From: Microbacteriaceae bacterium PS02344
GTDB lineage: Bacteria; Actinomycetota; Actinomycetes; Actinomycetales; Microbacteriaceae
Length of the DNA stretch: 64,000 nt
NCBI GenBank assembly: GCA_029959905.1
Contig: JASCNZ010000001.1
Location: 202,305 to 266,304 of the forward strand
Direction of reading: 5' to 3'
In this document: piece after piece, positions 29,080 to 39,279 of the stretch
How the letters are laid out: each line of letters begins with the position of its first letter
How positions within the stretch are numbered: position 1 is the first letter of the stretch
The notes under the pieces: generated by a model
The model's database searches: none
What the model saw: only the letters and a program-made list of their open reading frames with translations
What the model was told of the DNA's origin: nothing
Position numbers and translations under genes: made by a program

Positions 29080-31062
29080 CTATCGACTGACGAGGTGCGT
29101 GTGGATGTTGCGCGCGAGCACCGGTCCGATGCCCGGCACCTCCTCGATCTGCTCCGGGGCGGCGCCTCGAAGGGCGGTCACCGAACCGAAGTGCTTGAGG
29201 AGCACCTTGATGCGCGACGCACCGAGCCCTGGCACCTCGGCCAGGACCGTCGTGATGTCGTTGCGCCGTCGTTTGCGCTGGTGGGTGATCGCGAACCGGT
29301 GCGCCTCGTCACGCAGCCGCTGGAGCAGGTAGAGCGCCTCGCTCGTTCGCGGGAGGATCACCGGGAAGTCGTCCGCGGGGAGCCACACTTCCTCGAGCCG
29401 TTTCGCGATGCCACAGACGGCGATCTCGGGATGCCCCGCGTCGCGCAGGGCCCTCGCCGCGGCCTCGACCTGCGGCTGCCCGCCGTCCACGAGCAGGAGC
29501 TGCGGACGGTAGGCGAACCGCGGCTTCTTCCGGGCCGGGGTCTCCACGACCTCGTCCGAGACACCTGCTGCCAGGGCTTCGGCGACGGCGGAGATGCCGG
29601 TCGTGGGATCGGCCAGCGCGCCGTCGACCTGCTCGCTCCGGGCGGCGTCGCCGGCGGAGTCGGCATCAGCATCGGCATCCGGACGGTCGAGGTACGCGAG
29701 ACGACGGCGCAGCACCTGGTACATCGAATCGGTGTCGTCGGTCGTCTCTGCGATGTTGAACGACCGGTACTGGTCTTTGCGCGGGAGGCCGTCTTCGAAG
29801 ACGACCATCGAGGCGACGACGTTCGTGCCCCCCAGATGCGAGATGTCGAAACACTCGATCCGCAGCGGCGCCTCGTCCATGCCGATCGCCTCCTGCAGAT
29901 CCGTGAGGGCCTGCGTGCGGGCGACGTAGTCACTGGTGCGACGGGTCTTGTGGCGGATGAGAGCCTGCTGGGCGTTGACGGTCGCCGTACGCATGAGATC
30001 GGCGCGCTGGCCGCGTTGAGCGACCGCGATCTCGACCTTTCGACCGCGCCGCTCGCGCAGCCACTCCTCGAGCGCCGCGGCGTCTTCGGGCAGTACGGGT
30101 ACGAGGATGCGGCGCGGGATGTCCGGTGCATCGCCGTACGCCCGCTGCAGCACCTGATCGACCAGTTCGGCGCCCGAGATGTCGAGCTCCTTCTCGATCA
30201 TGGTCGCGCGCACCGCACGCACCCGGCCGCCGCGCACCACGAAGTGCTGCACGGAGGCGGCGAGCTCGTCCTCGGCGATACCGAACAGGTCGGCGTCTTC
30301 GTCGGAGGGCAGCACGAGAGCACTCTTGCCGAGCACCGCATCGATCGCGCCGAGCTTGTCGCGGTACTTCGCCGCGGCCTCGTAGTCCATCGCCGCCGAC
30401 GCGTCGAGCATCCGCCGCCGCAGTTCCCGCGTGAAGCGCTCGTCTCCGCCGGCCATGAAGGCGACGAAATCGTTCACCATCGCCCGGTGCTCCTCGATGG
30501 TGACCGTCATCGAGCACGGCCCGCCGCACTTGCCGATCTGCCCCGGGAAGCAGGGGCGTCCCGTCTGCATCGCGCGCTTGTAGCTGGCGTCGCTGCAGGT
30601 GCGGATCGGGAACGCCTTGATCATCAGATCGATGGTCTCGTGCACGGCCCACACCTTCGGGTACGGACCGAAGTAGCGCGCCCCCGGAATCTTGCGGTTG
30701 CGGGTGACGATCACGCGAGGCGCCTCGTCGCCGAGCGTGACCGCCATGAAGGGGTAGGACTTGTCGTCCTTGTAGCGCACGTTGAAGGGCGGATCGAACT
30801 CCTTGATCCACATGTACTCGAGCTGCAGCGAGTCGATGTCGGTCGGGACGACGGTCCACTCGACCGACGCCGCAGTCGTCACCATACGGCGCGTGCGCTC
30901 GTGCAGCGTACGCAGCGGGGCGAAGTAGTTCGACAGTCGCTGCCGGAGGTTCTTCGCCTTGCCGACATACAGCACACGCCCGTCCGCGTCGCGGAACCGG
31001 TAGACGCCCGGGTCGGTCGGGATCTCCCCCGTCCGCGGCCGGTACGGAAGGACGTCGGCCAT
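29080..31062 (-). CDS. uvrC: Excinuclease ABC subunit UvrC
   Basis: A 660-residue nuclease that makes both incisions in nucleotide excision repair. The N-terminal GIY-YIG domain ([20 protein letters not shown], about 16-35) makes the 3' cut. A UvrB-binding UVR segment is near 205-235, an RNase H-like domain ([19 protein letters not shown]) makes the 5' cut, and a helix-hairpin-helix pair ends the protein. The ATG at 31062 overlaps the uvrA stop by one base, so uvrA and uvrC are coupled. Confidence 0.98.
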   Translation of the reverse strand: MADVLPYRPRTGEIPTDPGVYRFRDADGRVLYVGKAKNLRQRLSNYFAPLRTLHERTRRMVTTAASVEWTVVPTDIDSLQLEYMWIKEFDPPFNVRYKDDKSYPFMAVTLGDEAPRVIVTRNRKIPGARYFGPYPKVWAVHETIDLMIKAFPIRTCSDASYKRAMQTGRPCFPGQIGKCGGPCSMTVTIEEHRAMVNDFVAFMAGGDERFTRELRRRMLDASAAMDYEAAAKYRDKLGAIDAVLGKSALVLPSDEDADLFGIAEDELAASVQHFVVRGGRVRAVRATMIEKELDISGAELVDQVLQRAYGDAPDIPRRILVPVLPEDAAALEEWLRERRGRKVEIAVAQRGQRADLMRTATVNAQQALIRHKTRRTSDYVARTQALTDLQEAIGMDEAPLRIECFDISHLGGTNVVASMVVFEDGLPRKDQYRSFNIAETTDDTDSMYQVLRRRLAYLDRPDADADADSAGDAARSEQVDGALADPTTGISAVAEALAAGVSDEVVETPARKKPRFAYRPQLLLVDGGQPQVEAAARALRDAGHPEIAVCGIAKRLEEVWLPADDFPVILPRTSEALYLLQRLRDEAHRFAITHQRKRRRNDITTVLAEVPGLGASRIKVLLKHFGSVTALRGAAPEQIEEVPGIGPVLARNIHTHLVSR

Positions 31063-33950
31063 CAGCTGGCCTTGCGCGCCGTGCGGCCGTTCCCGAGGAT
31101 CTCGGCGAGGAACTGCCCGGTGTGGCTCTCCTCGACCTGCGCGATCTGCTCCGGAGTACCGGTGGCGAGGATCTCGCCGCCGCCGGAACCGCCCTCGGGG
31201 CCGAGGTCGATGACCCAGTCGGCCGACTTGATCACGTCGAGGTTGTGCTCGATGACGATGACCGTGTTGCCCTTGTCGACGAGACCGTTCAAGACCTCGA
31301 GCAGCTTGCGCACGTCTTCGAAGTGCAGACCCGTCGTCGGCTCGTCGAGCACATAGATGCTGCGCCCGTTGCTGCGACGCTGGAGCTCTGTCGCGAGCTT
31401 CACACGCTGCGCCTCGCCGCCCGACAGCGTGGTGGCGGACTGTCCGAGCCGCACGTACCCGAGACCGACGTCGACCAGCGTCTTCATGTAGCGGTGGATC
31501 GCCTGGATCGGCTCGAAGAACTCGGCGGCCTCCTCGATCGGCATCTCGAGCACCTCGGCGATGTTCTTGCCCTTGTAGTGCACGGCGAGGGTGTCGCGGT
31601 TGTAACGCTTGCCGTGGCACACCTCGCAGTCGACGTAGACGTCGGGGAGGAAGTTCATCTCGATCTTGATCGTGCCGTCGCCCGAGCACGCCTCGCAGCG
31701 TCCGCCCTTGACGTTGAAGCTGAATCGGCCGGGCTGGTAGCCGCGGACCTTGGCTTCGGGGGTCTCGCTGAAGAGCGTGCGGATCCGGTCGAAGACACCC
31801 GTGTAGGTCGCGGGGTTCGACCGCGGGGTGCGCCCGATGGGCGCCTGATCGACGTGCACCACCTTGTCGAGGTTGTCGAGTCCGGTGACCCGGGTGTGCT
31901 TCCCGGGAACCGTGCGGGCGCCGTTGAGCCGCGAGGCGAGCACCTGGTAGAGGATGTCGTTGACGAGCGACGACTTGCCCGACCCGCTGACGCCGGTCAC
32001 GGCGGTCAGTACGCCGAGCGGGAAGCTCGCGTCGACGTTCTTGAGGTTGTTCTCGCGCGCGCCGATGACGTTGAGCATCCGCTTGCGATCGAGCTTACGG
32101 CGCTTCGTGGGCGTAGCGATCTCGCGCCGACCGGAGAGGTACTCCCCCGTCATCGACGAGCGGTCGGCGAGCAGCGACTCGTACGGCCCGGAGTGCACCA
32201 CTTCGCCGCCGTTCACTCCGGCCCCCGGTCCGATGTCGACGACCCAGTCGGCCGCCTCGATCGTCTCTTCGTCGTGCTCGACGACGATCAGGGTGTTGCC
32301 GAGGTCGCGCAGCTTGACGAGGGTGTTGATGAGACGTCGGTTGTCGCGCTGGTGCAGGCCGATCGACGGCTCGTCGAGCACGTAGAGCACACCGGTCAGT
32401 CCGGAGCCGATCTGCGTGGCGAGACGGATCCGCTGCGCTTCTCCGCCGGAGAGCGAGCCGGCGGACCGGCTCAGGTTGAGGTACGACAGCCCCACCTGCA
32501 GCAGGAAGTCGAGACGGAGGCGGATCTCACGGAGCACCTGCGCCGCGATCTTCGCCTCGCGGTCGGTCAGGGTGAGCGTCTCCATGAATGCTCGCGCATC
32601 GCTGAGGCTCAGGTGGGAGACCTCGGCGATCGAGCGACCGTGCACCTGCACGGCGAGCACCTCCGGCTTGAGCCGGTCACCGTCGCAGACCGGGCATGGA
32701 ACCTCGCGGAGGTACTCACCCCAGCGCGCCCGCTGCGTGTCGGACTCGGCCTGCAGGTACTGACGCTCGATGTACGGCACGACGCCCTCGAAACCCGAGG
32801 CGTAGCGCATCTCACGTCCGTAGCGGTTCTTCCACTTGACCGTGACCTTGTAGTTCTCGCCGCGGAGCACCGCGTTCTGCACGTCGGAGTGCAGTTTGCG
32901 CCACGGCGTGTCGAGCGAGAAGTCGAGGTCGCGCGAGAGCCCCTCGAGAAGACGCTCGTAGTACTGGAAAAGGCCCTTGCCCTGCGTGGTCCACGGGATG
33001 ATGACGCCCTCGCGGATCGAGAGGTCCTCATCGCCCAGCATCAGGTCGACGTCGACGGACATTCGGGTGCCGAGGCCCGAGCAGGCCGGGCATGCTCCGA
33101 ACGGCGCGTTGAACGAGAAGGTCCGCGGTTCGATCTCCGTGAGCGTGAGTGCGTGGCCGTTCGGGCAGGCGAGCTTCTCCGAGAACGACTGCCATGCGGC
33201 GTCGCCGTCTTCGTCGACGAAGTTCACCTGCATCACGCCACCGGCCAGCCCGAGGGCGGTCTCGACGGAGTCGGTCACCCGGCCGAGGATGTCACCGGAA
33301 GCGACGAGCCGGTCGACCACCACGCTGATGTCGTGCTTGTAGCTCTTCTTGAGCGTGGGCGGCTCGGCGAGCTGGATCAGGTCGCCGTCGACGATGGCGC
33401 GCGAGTAGCCCTTCGCTCCCAGCTCGCGGAAGAGGTCGACGAACTCGCCCTTCTTCTGCGACACGATGGGCGCGACGATCTGGTACCGGGTGCGCTCGGG
33501 GAGTTCGATCAGCTGATCGGCGATCTGCTGCACGGTCTGGCGCTGGATCTTCTCACCGCACTCCGGGCAGTGGGGCACACCGATACGCGCCCACAGCAGA
33601 CGCATGTAGTCGTAGATCTCGGTGATCGTGCCGACCGTCGACCGCGGGTTGCGGTTCGTCGACTTCTGGTCGATCGACACCGCGGGGCTGAGCCCTTCGA
33701 TGAAGTCGACATCCGGGCGGTCGACCTGACCGAGGAACTGGCGCGCATAGGCGCTCAGCGACTCGACGTAACGGCGCTGCCCCTCGGCGAAGATCGTGTC
33801 GAACGCGAGGCTCGACTTGCCGGACCCCGACAGTCCCGTGAACACGACGAGGGAGTCGCGCGGGATGTCGATGTCGACGTTCTTGAGGTTGTGGACGCGA
33901 GAGCCGCGAACACTGAGTTTTCCGGCGGAGGCAACGGGGACGATGGGCAC
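31062..33950 (-). CDS. uvrA: Excinuclease ABC subunit UvrA
   Basis: A 962-residue damage-sensing ATPase. It has two ABC modules ([14 protein letters not shown] near residue 40; [13 protein letters not shown] near 640), two signature motifs ([26 protein letters not shown]) and zinc-finger CxxC pairs ([19 protein letters not shown]). It loads UvrB on damaged DNA. The GTG start lies exactly 6 bases after a TAGACT hexamer, with no ribosome-binding site between, indicating a leaderless mRNA. First gene of uvrA-uvrC-rapZ-whiA. Confidence 0.98.
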   Translation of the reverse strand: MPIVPVASAGKLSVRGSRVHNLKNVDIDIPRDSLVVFTGLSGSGKSSLAFDTIFAEGQRRYVESLSAYARQFLGQVDRPDVDFIEGLSPAVSIDQKSTNRNPRSTVGTITEIYDYMRLLWARIGVPHCPECGEKIQRQTVQQIADQLIELPERTRYQIVAPIVSQKKGEFVDLFRELGAKGYSRAIVDGDLIQLAEPPTLKKSYKHDISVVVDRLVASGDILGRVTDSVETALGLAGGVMQVNFVDEDGDAAWQSFSEKLACPNGHALTLTEIEPRTFSFNAPFGACPACSGLGTRMSVDVDLMLGDEDLSIREGVIIPWTTQGKGLFQYYERLLEGLSRDLDFSLDTPWRKLHSDVQNAVLRGENYKVTVKWKNRYGREMRYASGFEGVVPYIERQYLQAESDTQRARWGEYLREVPCPVCDGDRLKPEVLAVQVHGRSIAEVSHLSLSDARAFMETLTLTDREAKIAAQVLREIRLRLDFLLQVGLSYLNLSRSAGSLSGGEAQRIRLATQIGSGLTGVLYVLDEPSIGLHQRDNRRLINTLVKLRDLGNTLIVVEHDEETIEAADWVVDIGPGAGVNGGEVVHSGPYESLLADRSSMTGEYLSGRREIATPTKRRKLDRKRMLNVIGARENNLKNVDASFPLGVLTAVTGVSGSGKSSLVNDILYQVLASRLNGARTVPGKHTRVTGLDNLDKVVHVDQAPIGRTPRSNPATYTGVFDRIRTLFSETPEAKVRGYQPGRFSFNVKGGRCEACSGDGTIKIEMNFLPDVYVDCEVCHGKRYNRDTLAVHYKGKNIAEVLEMPIEEAAEFFEPIQAIHRYMKTLVDVGLGYVRLGQSATTLSGGEAQRVKLATELQRRSNGRSIYVLDEPTTGLHFEDVRKLLEVLNGLVDKGNTVIVIEHNLDVIKSADWVIDLGPEGGSGGGEILATGTPEQIAQVEESHTGQFLAEILGNGRTARKAS

Positions 33951-33956
33951 CGGACA

Positions 33957-33962
33957 AGTCTA
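33957..33962 (-). promoter_or_regulatory. -10 element placing uvrA on a leaderless transcript
   Basis: TAGACT, six bases (TGTCCG), then the GTG start. Transcription would begin at the start codon itself. No LexA-type GAAC-N4-GTTC box was seen nearby. Confidence 0.55.
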
Positions 33963-34001
33963 CGAGGGGCCACGGACATTGGCTCCGAGCGGGCTGGACG
34001 C

Positions 34002-34445
34002 TCAGCCGTCTCCGAGCCGGCGGCCCGCGAACGCCCCCAGGCCGTCTCGCAGCGCCGCGACCTCGTCGACGTCCATCCCCACCGCGGCCATCACTCGCGC
34101 CGGAACCTCGATCGCTCGTTCCCGCAGCGCCCGCCCCGTGTCGGTCAACGCAATCTCCAGCCGCCGCTCGTCCTCTGCGGCGCGCCTTCGCACGACGAGC
34201 CCGTCGGTCTCCAGACGCTTCACGAGCGGTGAGGCGGTAGCCGGCTCGAGGGCCAGGTCGCGCGCGAGATCGACGAGCGCACGGGGCGACCGCTCCCACA
34301 GGGCGAGCATGACCAGGTACTGCGGATGCGTGAGTCCGAGCGGCTCCAGGATCGGCCGGTAGATGGCGACGACGTTCCGCGCCGCCGTCACGACGGCGAA
34401 GCAGAGCTGATTCTCGAGGCGGAGGAGGTCGTCGGCGGTGGGCAC
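34002..34445 (-). CDS. MarR-family regulator, OhrR-like
   Basis: A 147-residue winged-helix regulator. With the GTG at 34445 as start (TATAGT-N6-GTG, leaderless) the sequence is [18 protein letters not shown]. This puts a cysteine at residue 15 and a tyrosine at 29, the peroxide-sensing Cys15/Tyr29 positions of B. subtilis OhrR; the Tyr40 position is His (LTHPQYL). The DNA-binding helix region reads [19 protein letters not shown]. Family knowledge suggests derepression by organic hydroperoxides, but no ohr gene is in the window. It is divergent from a tiny CxxC gene and a 12-bp palindrome lies between them. Confidence 0.85.
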   Translation of the reverse strand: MPTADDLLRLENQLCFAVVTAARNVVAIYRPILEPLGLTHPQYLVMLALWERSPRALVDLARDLALEPATASPLVKRLETDGLVVRRRAAEDERRLEIALTDTGRALRERAIEVPARVMAAVGMDVDEVAALRDGLGAFAGRRLGDG

Positions 34446-34472
34446 GCGCTCACTATACACATGCCCTAATAG

Positions 34473-34484
34473 TTAGTACACTAA
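34473..34484. promoter_or_regulatory. Putative operator of the OhrR-like regulator
   Basis: TTAGTACACTAA has inverted half-sites TTAGT and ACTAA around AC. It overlaps TACACT (34477-34482), a -10-like hexamer 7 bases before the ATG of the divergent small gene, and lies 27 bases before the regulator start. A bound repressor would block the small gene. Confidence 0.5.
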
Positions 34485-34489
34485 TGAAC

Positions 34490-34732
34490 ATGGCACACGA
34501 CCGGAAGCGCGCCCCGCTCCGCACACGCATCCGTGAGGCCGGCGGACTCTACGCCTGGGCCAACACGAACCTCATCCGGATCGCGGGTCCGGCCTCCGTC
34601 GGCCCTTATGAGAAGACACCCGCGCCCACCGCCGCCGAACGCGCAGAACGCGCATGCCCGCTGTGCGGTGCACCCATGACGGCGCACGAGATCGACCGCT
34701 CCGGCCCGAAGCCACTGATCCACTGCCCCTGA
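34490..34732 (+). CDS. Small CxxC (zinc-ribbon-like) protein
   Basis: An 80-residue basic protein, MAHDRKRAPLRTRIREAGG at the N-terminus and CPLCGAPMTAHEIDRSG then LIHCP at the C-terminus. The CxxC pair and the late HC could bind zinc or form a redox site. The ATG at 34490 is 7 bases after TACACT and lacks a ribosome-binding site, so it is probably leaderless; an ATG at 34484 is the alternative. It is divergent from the OhrR-like regulator and likely its target. No family name recognised. Confidence 0.72.
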   Translation: MAHDRKRAPLRTRIREAGGLYAWANTNLIRIAGPASVGPYEKTPAPTAAERAERACPLCGAPMTAHEIDRSGPKPLIHCP

Positions 34733-34798
34733 CTCCGCGGAGCGGGTGACACGGCACCTGATCGGTGCGGCGCCACCCGGCACCCAAGAGCGGAACGG

Positions 34799-36871
34799 TC
34801 AGGCGTGACCGGCGCGCTCGATCGCGCGCAGCTCCTTCTTGAGATCCTGCACCTCGTCGCGCAGCCGTCCGGCCAACTCGAACTTCAACTCGGATGCGGC
34901 AGCGAGCATCTGGTTCGAGAGATCCTCGATCATCGCCTCCAGTTGGTTCGCACCCTCGGCGGCGATCCCTTCGCGGCGGAGGTTGGGAGTCGGAGACTTG
35001 CCCTTGCCCGCACCCTTCCCCCTACCCGAGAGCATCTCGGCAGTATCGGCACCCTCGCGCGCGAGCACCTCGGTGATGTCGGCGATCCGCTTGCGCAGCG
35101 GCTGCGGGTCGATGCCGTGCTCGGTGTTGTAGGCGACCTGCTTCTCGCGGCGCCGATCCGTCTCCTCGATCGCCTTCGCCATCGAGTCCGTGATCTTGTC
35201 GGCGTACATGTGCACCTGGCCCGACACGTTTCGTGCCGCACGGCCGATGGTCTGGATGAGTGAGGTGCCCGAGCGGAGGAAGCCCTCCTTGTCGGCATCG
35301 AGGATCGCCACGAGCGATACTTCGGGCAGGTCGAGCCCCTCACGCAGCAGGTTGATTCCAACGAGCACGTCGTACACACCGGCGCGCAACTCGCTGAGCA
35401 GCTCGACGCGCCGCAGGGTGTCGACGTCCGAGTGCAGGTACCGCACCCTTACGCCGTGCTCGCCGAGGAAGTCGGTGAGCTCCTCGGCCATCTTCTTCGT
35501 CAGAGTCGTCACGAGCACGCGCTCGTCGCGCTCCACGCGCAGACGGATCTCCTCGAGCAGATCGTCGATCTGCCCCTTCGAGGGCTTGACGATGATCTCG
35601 GGATCGACGAGACCGGTCGGACGGATGATCTGCTCGACCACTCCGTCGGCGATCCCCATCTCGTACTTGCCGGGAGTCGCCGAGAGGTAGACGGTCTGCC
35701 CGATGCGATTCTTGAACTCGTCCCATCGCAGCGGTCGGTTGTCCATCGCGCTGGGAAGGCGGAACCCGTGGTCCACGAGCGTGCGCTTGCGAGAAGCGTC
35801 GCCCTCGTACATCGCGCCGATCTGGGGAACGGTCACGTGCGACTCGTCGATGACGAGGAGGAAGTCATCGGGGAAGAAGTCCAGCAGCGTGTGCGGCGGC
35901 TCCCCCGGCATCCGCCCGTCCATGTGACGGGAGTAGTTCTCGATGCCGGAGCAGAAGCCGAGCTGCTGCAGCATCTCGAGGTCGAATGTGGTGCGCATCC
36001 GCAGTCGCTGGGCCTCGAGCAGCTTGCCCTGCCGCTCGAACTCGCCGAGCCGTTCCTCCAGCTCGTGCTCGATCGTGCCGATGGAGCGCTGGATCACGTC
36101 GGTACCCGCCACGTAGTGCGAGGCGGGGAAGATCGGTACGGAGTCGAGCTTCTCGATCACTTCTCCGGTGAGCGGGTGGAGCGAGTACAGCGCCTCGATC
36201 TCGTCACCGAAGAGCTCGATGCGGATCGCGTGCTCCTCGTAGACCGGGATGATCTCGATCGTGTCGCCGCGCACCCGGAAGTTGCCGCGCGAGAAGTCGA
36301 CGTCGTTGCGGTTGTACTGCATGGCGATGAACTGGCGGATGAGTGCGTCACGGTCGTACCGCTCCCCCACTTGCAGAGCCACCATCGCGCGGAGGTACTC
36401 CTCCGGTGCGCCGAGGCCGTAGATGCAGGACACGGTCGACACGACGACGACGTCGCGGCGGCTCAGCAGCGAGTTGGTCGTCGAGTGTCGGAGGCGCTCG
36501 ACCTCGGCGTTGATCGATGAGTCCTTCTCGATGAACGTATCGGTCTGCGGGACGTATGCCTCGGGCTGGTAGTAGTCGTAGTACGACACGAAGTACTCGA
36601 CGGCGTTGTTGGGCATGAGCTCGCGGAACTCGTTGGCGAGCTGCGCGGCCAGCGTCTTGTTGTGCGCGAGGACGAGCGTGGGGCGCTGCACCTGCTCGAC
36701 GAGCCAGGCGGTGGTCGCAGACTTACCCGTGCCGGTCGCACCGAGCAGCACGATGTCCGTCTCGCCGGCATTGATGCGCGACGCGAGCTCGGCGATCGCC
36801 TGCGGCTGGTCACCTGCCGGGGCGTATTCGCTGATGACCTCGAAAGGACGGACGCTGCGAGTGGTCTGCAT
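34799..36871 (-). CDS. uvrB: Excinuclease ABC subunit UvrB
   Basis: A 690-residue helicase-like protein that verifies damage and recruits UvrC. Walker A is GATGTGKS. The beta-hairpin region reads [20 protein letters not shown], and later helicase motifs include [13 protein letters not shown] and [11 protein letters not shown]-terminal UVR domain ([20 protein letters not shown]) contacts UvrC. The ATG is 6 bases after TACGCT; a GGAGGT abuts the ATG with no spacing, so leaderless initiation is more likely. Separated from uvrA by the OhrR-like pair. Confidence 0.98.
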   Translation of the reverse strand: MQTTRSVRPFEVISEYAPAGDQPQAIAELASRINAGETDIVLLGATGTGKSATTAWLVEQVQRPTLVLAHNKTLAAQLANEFRELMPNNAVEYFVSYYDYYQPEAYVPQTDTFIEKDSSINAEVERLRHSTTNSLLSRRDVVVVSTVSCIYGLGAPEEYLRAMVALQVGERYDRDALIRQFIAMQYNRNDVDFSRGNFRVRGDTIEIIPVYEEHAIRIELFGDEIEALYSLHPLTGEVIEKLDSVPIFPASHYVAGTDVIQRSIGTIEHELEERLGEFERQGKLLEAQRLRMRTTFDLEMLQQLGFCSGIENYSRHMDGRMPGEPPHTLLDFFPDDFLLVIDESHVTVPQIGAMYEGDASRKRTLVDHGFRLPSAMDNRPLRWDEFKNRIGQTVYLSATPGKYEMGIADGVVEQIIRPTGLVDPEIIVKPSKGQIDDLLEEIRLRVERDERVLVTTLTKKMAEELTDFLGEHGVRVRYLHSDVDTLRRVELLSELRAGVYDVLVGINLLREGLDLPEVSLVAILDADKEGFLRSGTSLIQTIGRAARNVSGQVHMYADKITDSMAKAIEETDRRREKQVAYNTEHGIDPQPLRKRIADITEVLAREGADTAEMLSGRGKGAGKGKSPTPNLRREGIAAEGANQLEAMIEDLSNQMLAAASELKFELAGRLRDEVQDLKKELRAIERAGHA

Positions 36872-36877
36872 ACCTCC

Positions 36878-36883
36878 AGCGTA
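36878..36883 (-). promoter_or_regulatory. -10-like element of uvrB
   Basis: TACGCT, six bases (GGAGGT), then ATG: the same geometry as at uvrA. No LexA-type box was seen in the spacer to coaE. Confidence 0.4.
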
Positions 36884-36937
36884 GGCGTGGCCACCGACAT
36901 CGGGGGCGTGCTTCCCTGCGAGCGAACGCGCACGCGA

Positions 36938-37537
36938 TCAGCGGGCGGAGATGCGCTCCCACAGCGCATCGGTCTGCGCCTCGGTCTCGGTGAGGGAACC
37001 ACCGGTGCGGATCACCTCATCGGCGATGGCGAGCCGCTGCTCGTCCGACACCTGCGCGTCGATACGGTCCTGCGCCGCACGTTCGTCCATCCCCCGCAGC
37101 TCGACCAGCCGTCGACGGCGTTCGGCGGCGGGAGCATGGGCGACGACGACGAGATCCCAGGGGTCGTCCACCCGCGCCTCGACGAGGAGCGGCACGTCGT
37201 AGACCACCACCGCGTCCGCATCCTGCGCGAACGCCTCGGAGAAACGCCGGGCCGACTCGGCCCGCACCGCCGGATGCACGATTGCGTTGAGCGCCGCGAG
37301 GCGCTCCGCATCGCCGAAGACGCGGCTGCCGAGCGCGGCCCGGTCGAGCGATCCGTCGTCGTTCAGCACCTCGGCACCGAAGGTGTGCGCAATCCGCTGC
37401 AGCACCGTAGACCCGGGCGTCTGCACGTCGCGCACGATCTGGTCGGCATCCACGATCACCGCTCCGTGGGACGCCAGGCGTCGCGCGATGGTGGACTTTC
37501 CGGAGGCGATGCCGCCGGTAAGGGCGATGAGAGGCAT
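36938..37537 (-). CDS. coaE: Dephospho-CoA kinase
   Basis: A 199-residue P-loop kinase catalysing the last step of coenzyme A synthesis. Walker A is GGIASGKST at about residues 7-15, followed by DADQIVRDV and a lid region with RRRRLVELRG. The start MPLIALTGG at 37537 has GAGG nine bases upstream; an ATG three codons earlier leaves no room for a ribosome-binding site. It lies between rpsA and uvrB, a conserved actinobacterial order. Confidence 0.96.
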   Translation of the reverse strand: MPLIALTGGIASGKSTIARRLASHGAVIVDADQIVRDVQTPGSTVLQRIAHTFGAEVLNDDGSLDRAALGSRVFGDAERLAALNAIVHPAVRAESARRFSEAFAQDADAVVVYDVPLLVEARVDDPWDLVVVAHAPAAERRRRLVELRGMDERAAQDRIDAQVSDEQRLAIADEVIRTGGSLTETEAQTDALWERISAR

Positions 37538-37566
37538 GCCGACCATCCTCGCACGGGCGGGTACGC

Positions 37567-37602
37567 GGAACGGGCCGCCACCCGGAGGTGACGACCCGTT
37601 CC
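37567..37602 (-). terminator. Terminator of rpsA
   Basis: GGAACGGG and CCCGTTCC form the base and CGCCACC with GGTGACG extends the stem, 15 bases after the rpsA stop. Confidence 0.78.
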
Positions 37603-37617
37603 TTCAGCGTCGGACGC

Positions 37618-39072
37618 TTACGCGTTGCCGCCCGAGAGCTTCTCGCGCAGCGCGGCGAGAGCCTCGTCGTCGGCGAGGGTGCCGGCACCGGCCGACTCGC
37701 TCGAGAACGACTGTCCACCGAAGTCGTCGCCGGCCGCGGCCTCGGCCTCGGCGGCCTTCGTGACCTGCGCCTTGTGGGCCTCCCAGCGAGCCTGGGCAGC
37801 GGCGTACTCCTGCTCCCATGCCTCGCGCTGGGCGTCGAAGCCCTCCTTCCAGGCACCCGTCTCGGCGTCGAAGCCCTCCGGGTACTTGTACTCGCCGTTC
37901 TCGTCGTACTCCGCGACCATGCCGTAGAGCGCCGGGTCGAACTCGGTGCCGTTGGGGTCGACCGACTCGTTGGCCTGCTTGAGCGAGAGCGAGATGCGAC
38001 GACGCTCGAGGTCGATGTCGATGACCTTGACGAAGACCTCTTCGCCCACCGAGACGACCTGCTCGGCCAGCTCGACGTGCTTGCTGGAGAGCTCGGAGAT
38101 GTGGACGAGGCCCTCGATGCCGTCTGCGACGCGCACGAACGCACCGAACGGAACGAGCTTCGTGACCTTACCCGGCGTGACCTGACCGATCGCGTGGGTG
38201 CGGGCGAAGACCTGCCACGGGTCCTCCTGCGTCGCCTTCAGCGACAGCGAGACGCGCTCGCGGTCGAGGTCGACCTCGAGGATCTCGACGGTGACCTCCT
38301 GGCCCACCTCGACGACCTCGGAGGCGTGCTCGATGTGCTTCCAGGACAGCTCGGAGACGTGCACGAGGCCGTCCACGCCGCCCAGGTCGACGAACGCGCC
38401 GAAGTTGACGATCGACGAGACGACACCCTTGCGGACCTGGCCCTTGTGCAGGTTGTTGAGGAACGTCGTGCGCGACTCCGACTGCGTCTGCTCGAGCAGC
38501 GCGCGGCGGCTCAGGACGACGTTGTTGCGGTTCTTGTCGAGCTCGAGGATCTTCGCCTCGATCTCCTGGCCGAGGTACGGCGTGAGGTCGCGGACGCGAC
38601 GCAGCTCGATGAGCGACGCGGGAAGGAAGCCGCGGAGTCCGATGTCGACGATGAGGCCGCCCTTGACGACCTCGATGACGGTACCGGTGACGACGCCGTC
38701 GTTCTCCTTGATCTTCTCGACATCGCCCCAGGCACGCTCGTACTGCGCACGCTTCTTGGAGAGGATCAGGCGGCCTTCCTTGTCCTCCTTCTGGAGGACC
38801 AGGGCCTCGACCTGGTCGCCGACGGCGACGACCTCGTTGGGGTCGACGTCGTGCTTGATGGAGAGCTCGCGCGAGGGGATGACACCCTCGGTCTTGTAGC
38901 CCACGTCGAGGAGGACCTCGTCGCGGTCGATCTTGACGATCGTGCCCTCGATGATGTCGCCATCGTTGAAGAACTTCAGGGTCTTCTCGACCGCGGCCAG
39001 GAAGTCCTCAGCAGATCCGATGTCGTTGATGGCGACCTGCTTGGTGGCCGGGGCGGTCGTTGCGGTAGTCAT
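37618..39072 (-). CDS. rpsA: 30S ribosomal protein S1
   Basis: A 484-residue RNA-binding ribosomal protein with four S1 domains (roughly 35-105, 122-190, 207-277 and 294-364), visible as repeated GxVxxIxxFGAFVDLG...GLVHVSELS patterns. The C-terminal part is acidic and aromatic-rich (EFDPALYGMVAEYDENGEYK), as in other actinobacterial S1 proteins. The start MTTATTAPATKQVAIND at 39072 is the usual N-terminus; the frame stays open upstream only as antisense of the exonuclease gene. A 207-base spacer precedes it. Confidence 0.97.
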   Translation of the reverse strand: MTTATTAPATKQVAINDIGSAEDFLAAVEKTLKFFNDGDIIEGTIVKIDRDEVLLDVGYKTEGVIPSRELSIKHDVDPNEVVAVGDQVEALVLQKEDKEGRLILSKKRAQYERAWGDVEKIKENDGVVTGTVIEVVKGGLIVDIGLRGFLPASLIELRRVRDLTPYLGQEIEAKILELDKNRNNVVLSRRALLEQTQSESRTTFLNNLHKGQVRKGVVSSIVNFGAFVDLGGVDGLVHVSELSWKHIEHASEVVEVGQEVTVEILEVDLDRERVSLSLKATQEDPWQVFARTHAIGQVTPGKVTKLVPFGAFVRVADGIEGLVHISELSSKHVELAEQVVSVGEEVFVKVIDIDLERRRISLSLKQANESVDPNGTEFDPALYGMVAEYDENGEYKYPEGFDAETGAWKEGFDAQREAWEQEYAAAQARWEAHKAQVTKAAEAEAAAGDDFGGQSFSSESAGAGTLADDEALAALREKLSGGNA

Positions 39073-39206
39073 GTAGTGGGTTGTCCTTGTGAATGGGAAC
39101 TCGGGCCGCACGGGCGACCGGCATGGACCGGCGGATGCTCTGCGGCAAGTGGATTTGAGTGAGACGTCACGAGCGCATGCGGGTGCACGCCACGAGTGAC
39201 ACTTCA

Positions 39207-39215
39207 GATTATCAG
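39207..39215 (-). promoter_or_regulatory. Putative -10 region of rpsA
   Basis: GATAATCTG on the minus strand is the most AT-rich, -10-like spot in the rpsA/exonuclease spacer; it would give a leader of about 130 bases. No clear -35. Confidence 0.3.
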
Positions 39216-39279
39216 AACGGCGAGTCCAGGGGAACCGGGGCACTGCGCACCGTCGGACGCCCGTGCGAGACTGTCCCCC

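Noticed and set aside
27991..31356. Long plus-strand open frame of over 1,100 codons
   Set aside because: It lies antisense to rapZ, uvrC and uvrA, which carry clear catalytic motifs.
31122..34232. Long plus-strand open frame opposite uvrA
   Set aside because: Antisense shadow of uvrA; no ribosome-binding site and no recognisable motif.
34733..34798. Possible terminator between the CxxC gene and uvrB
   Set aside because: Only a weak GCACC-GGTGC hairpin could be drawn by eye; too short to report as a feature.
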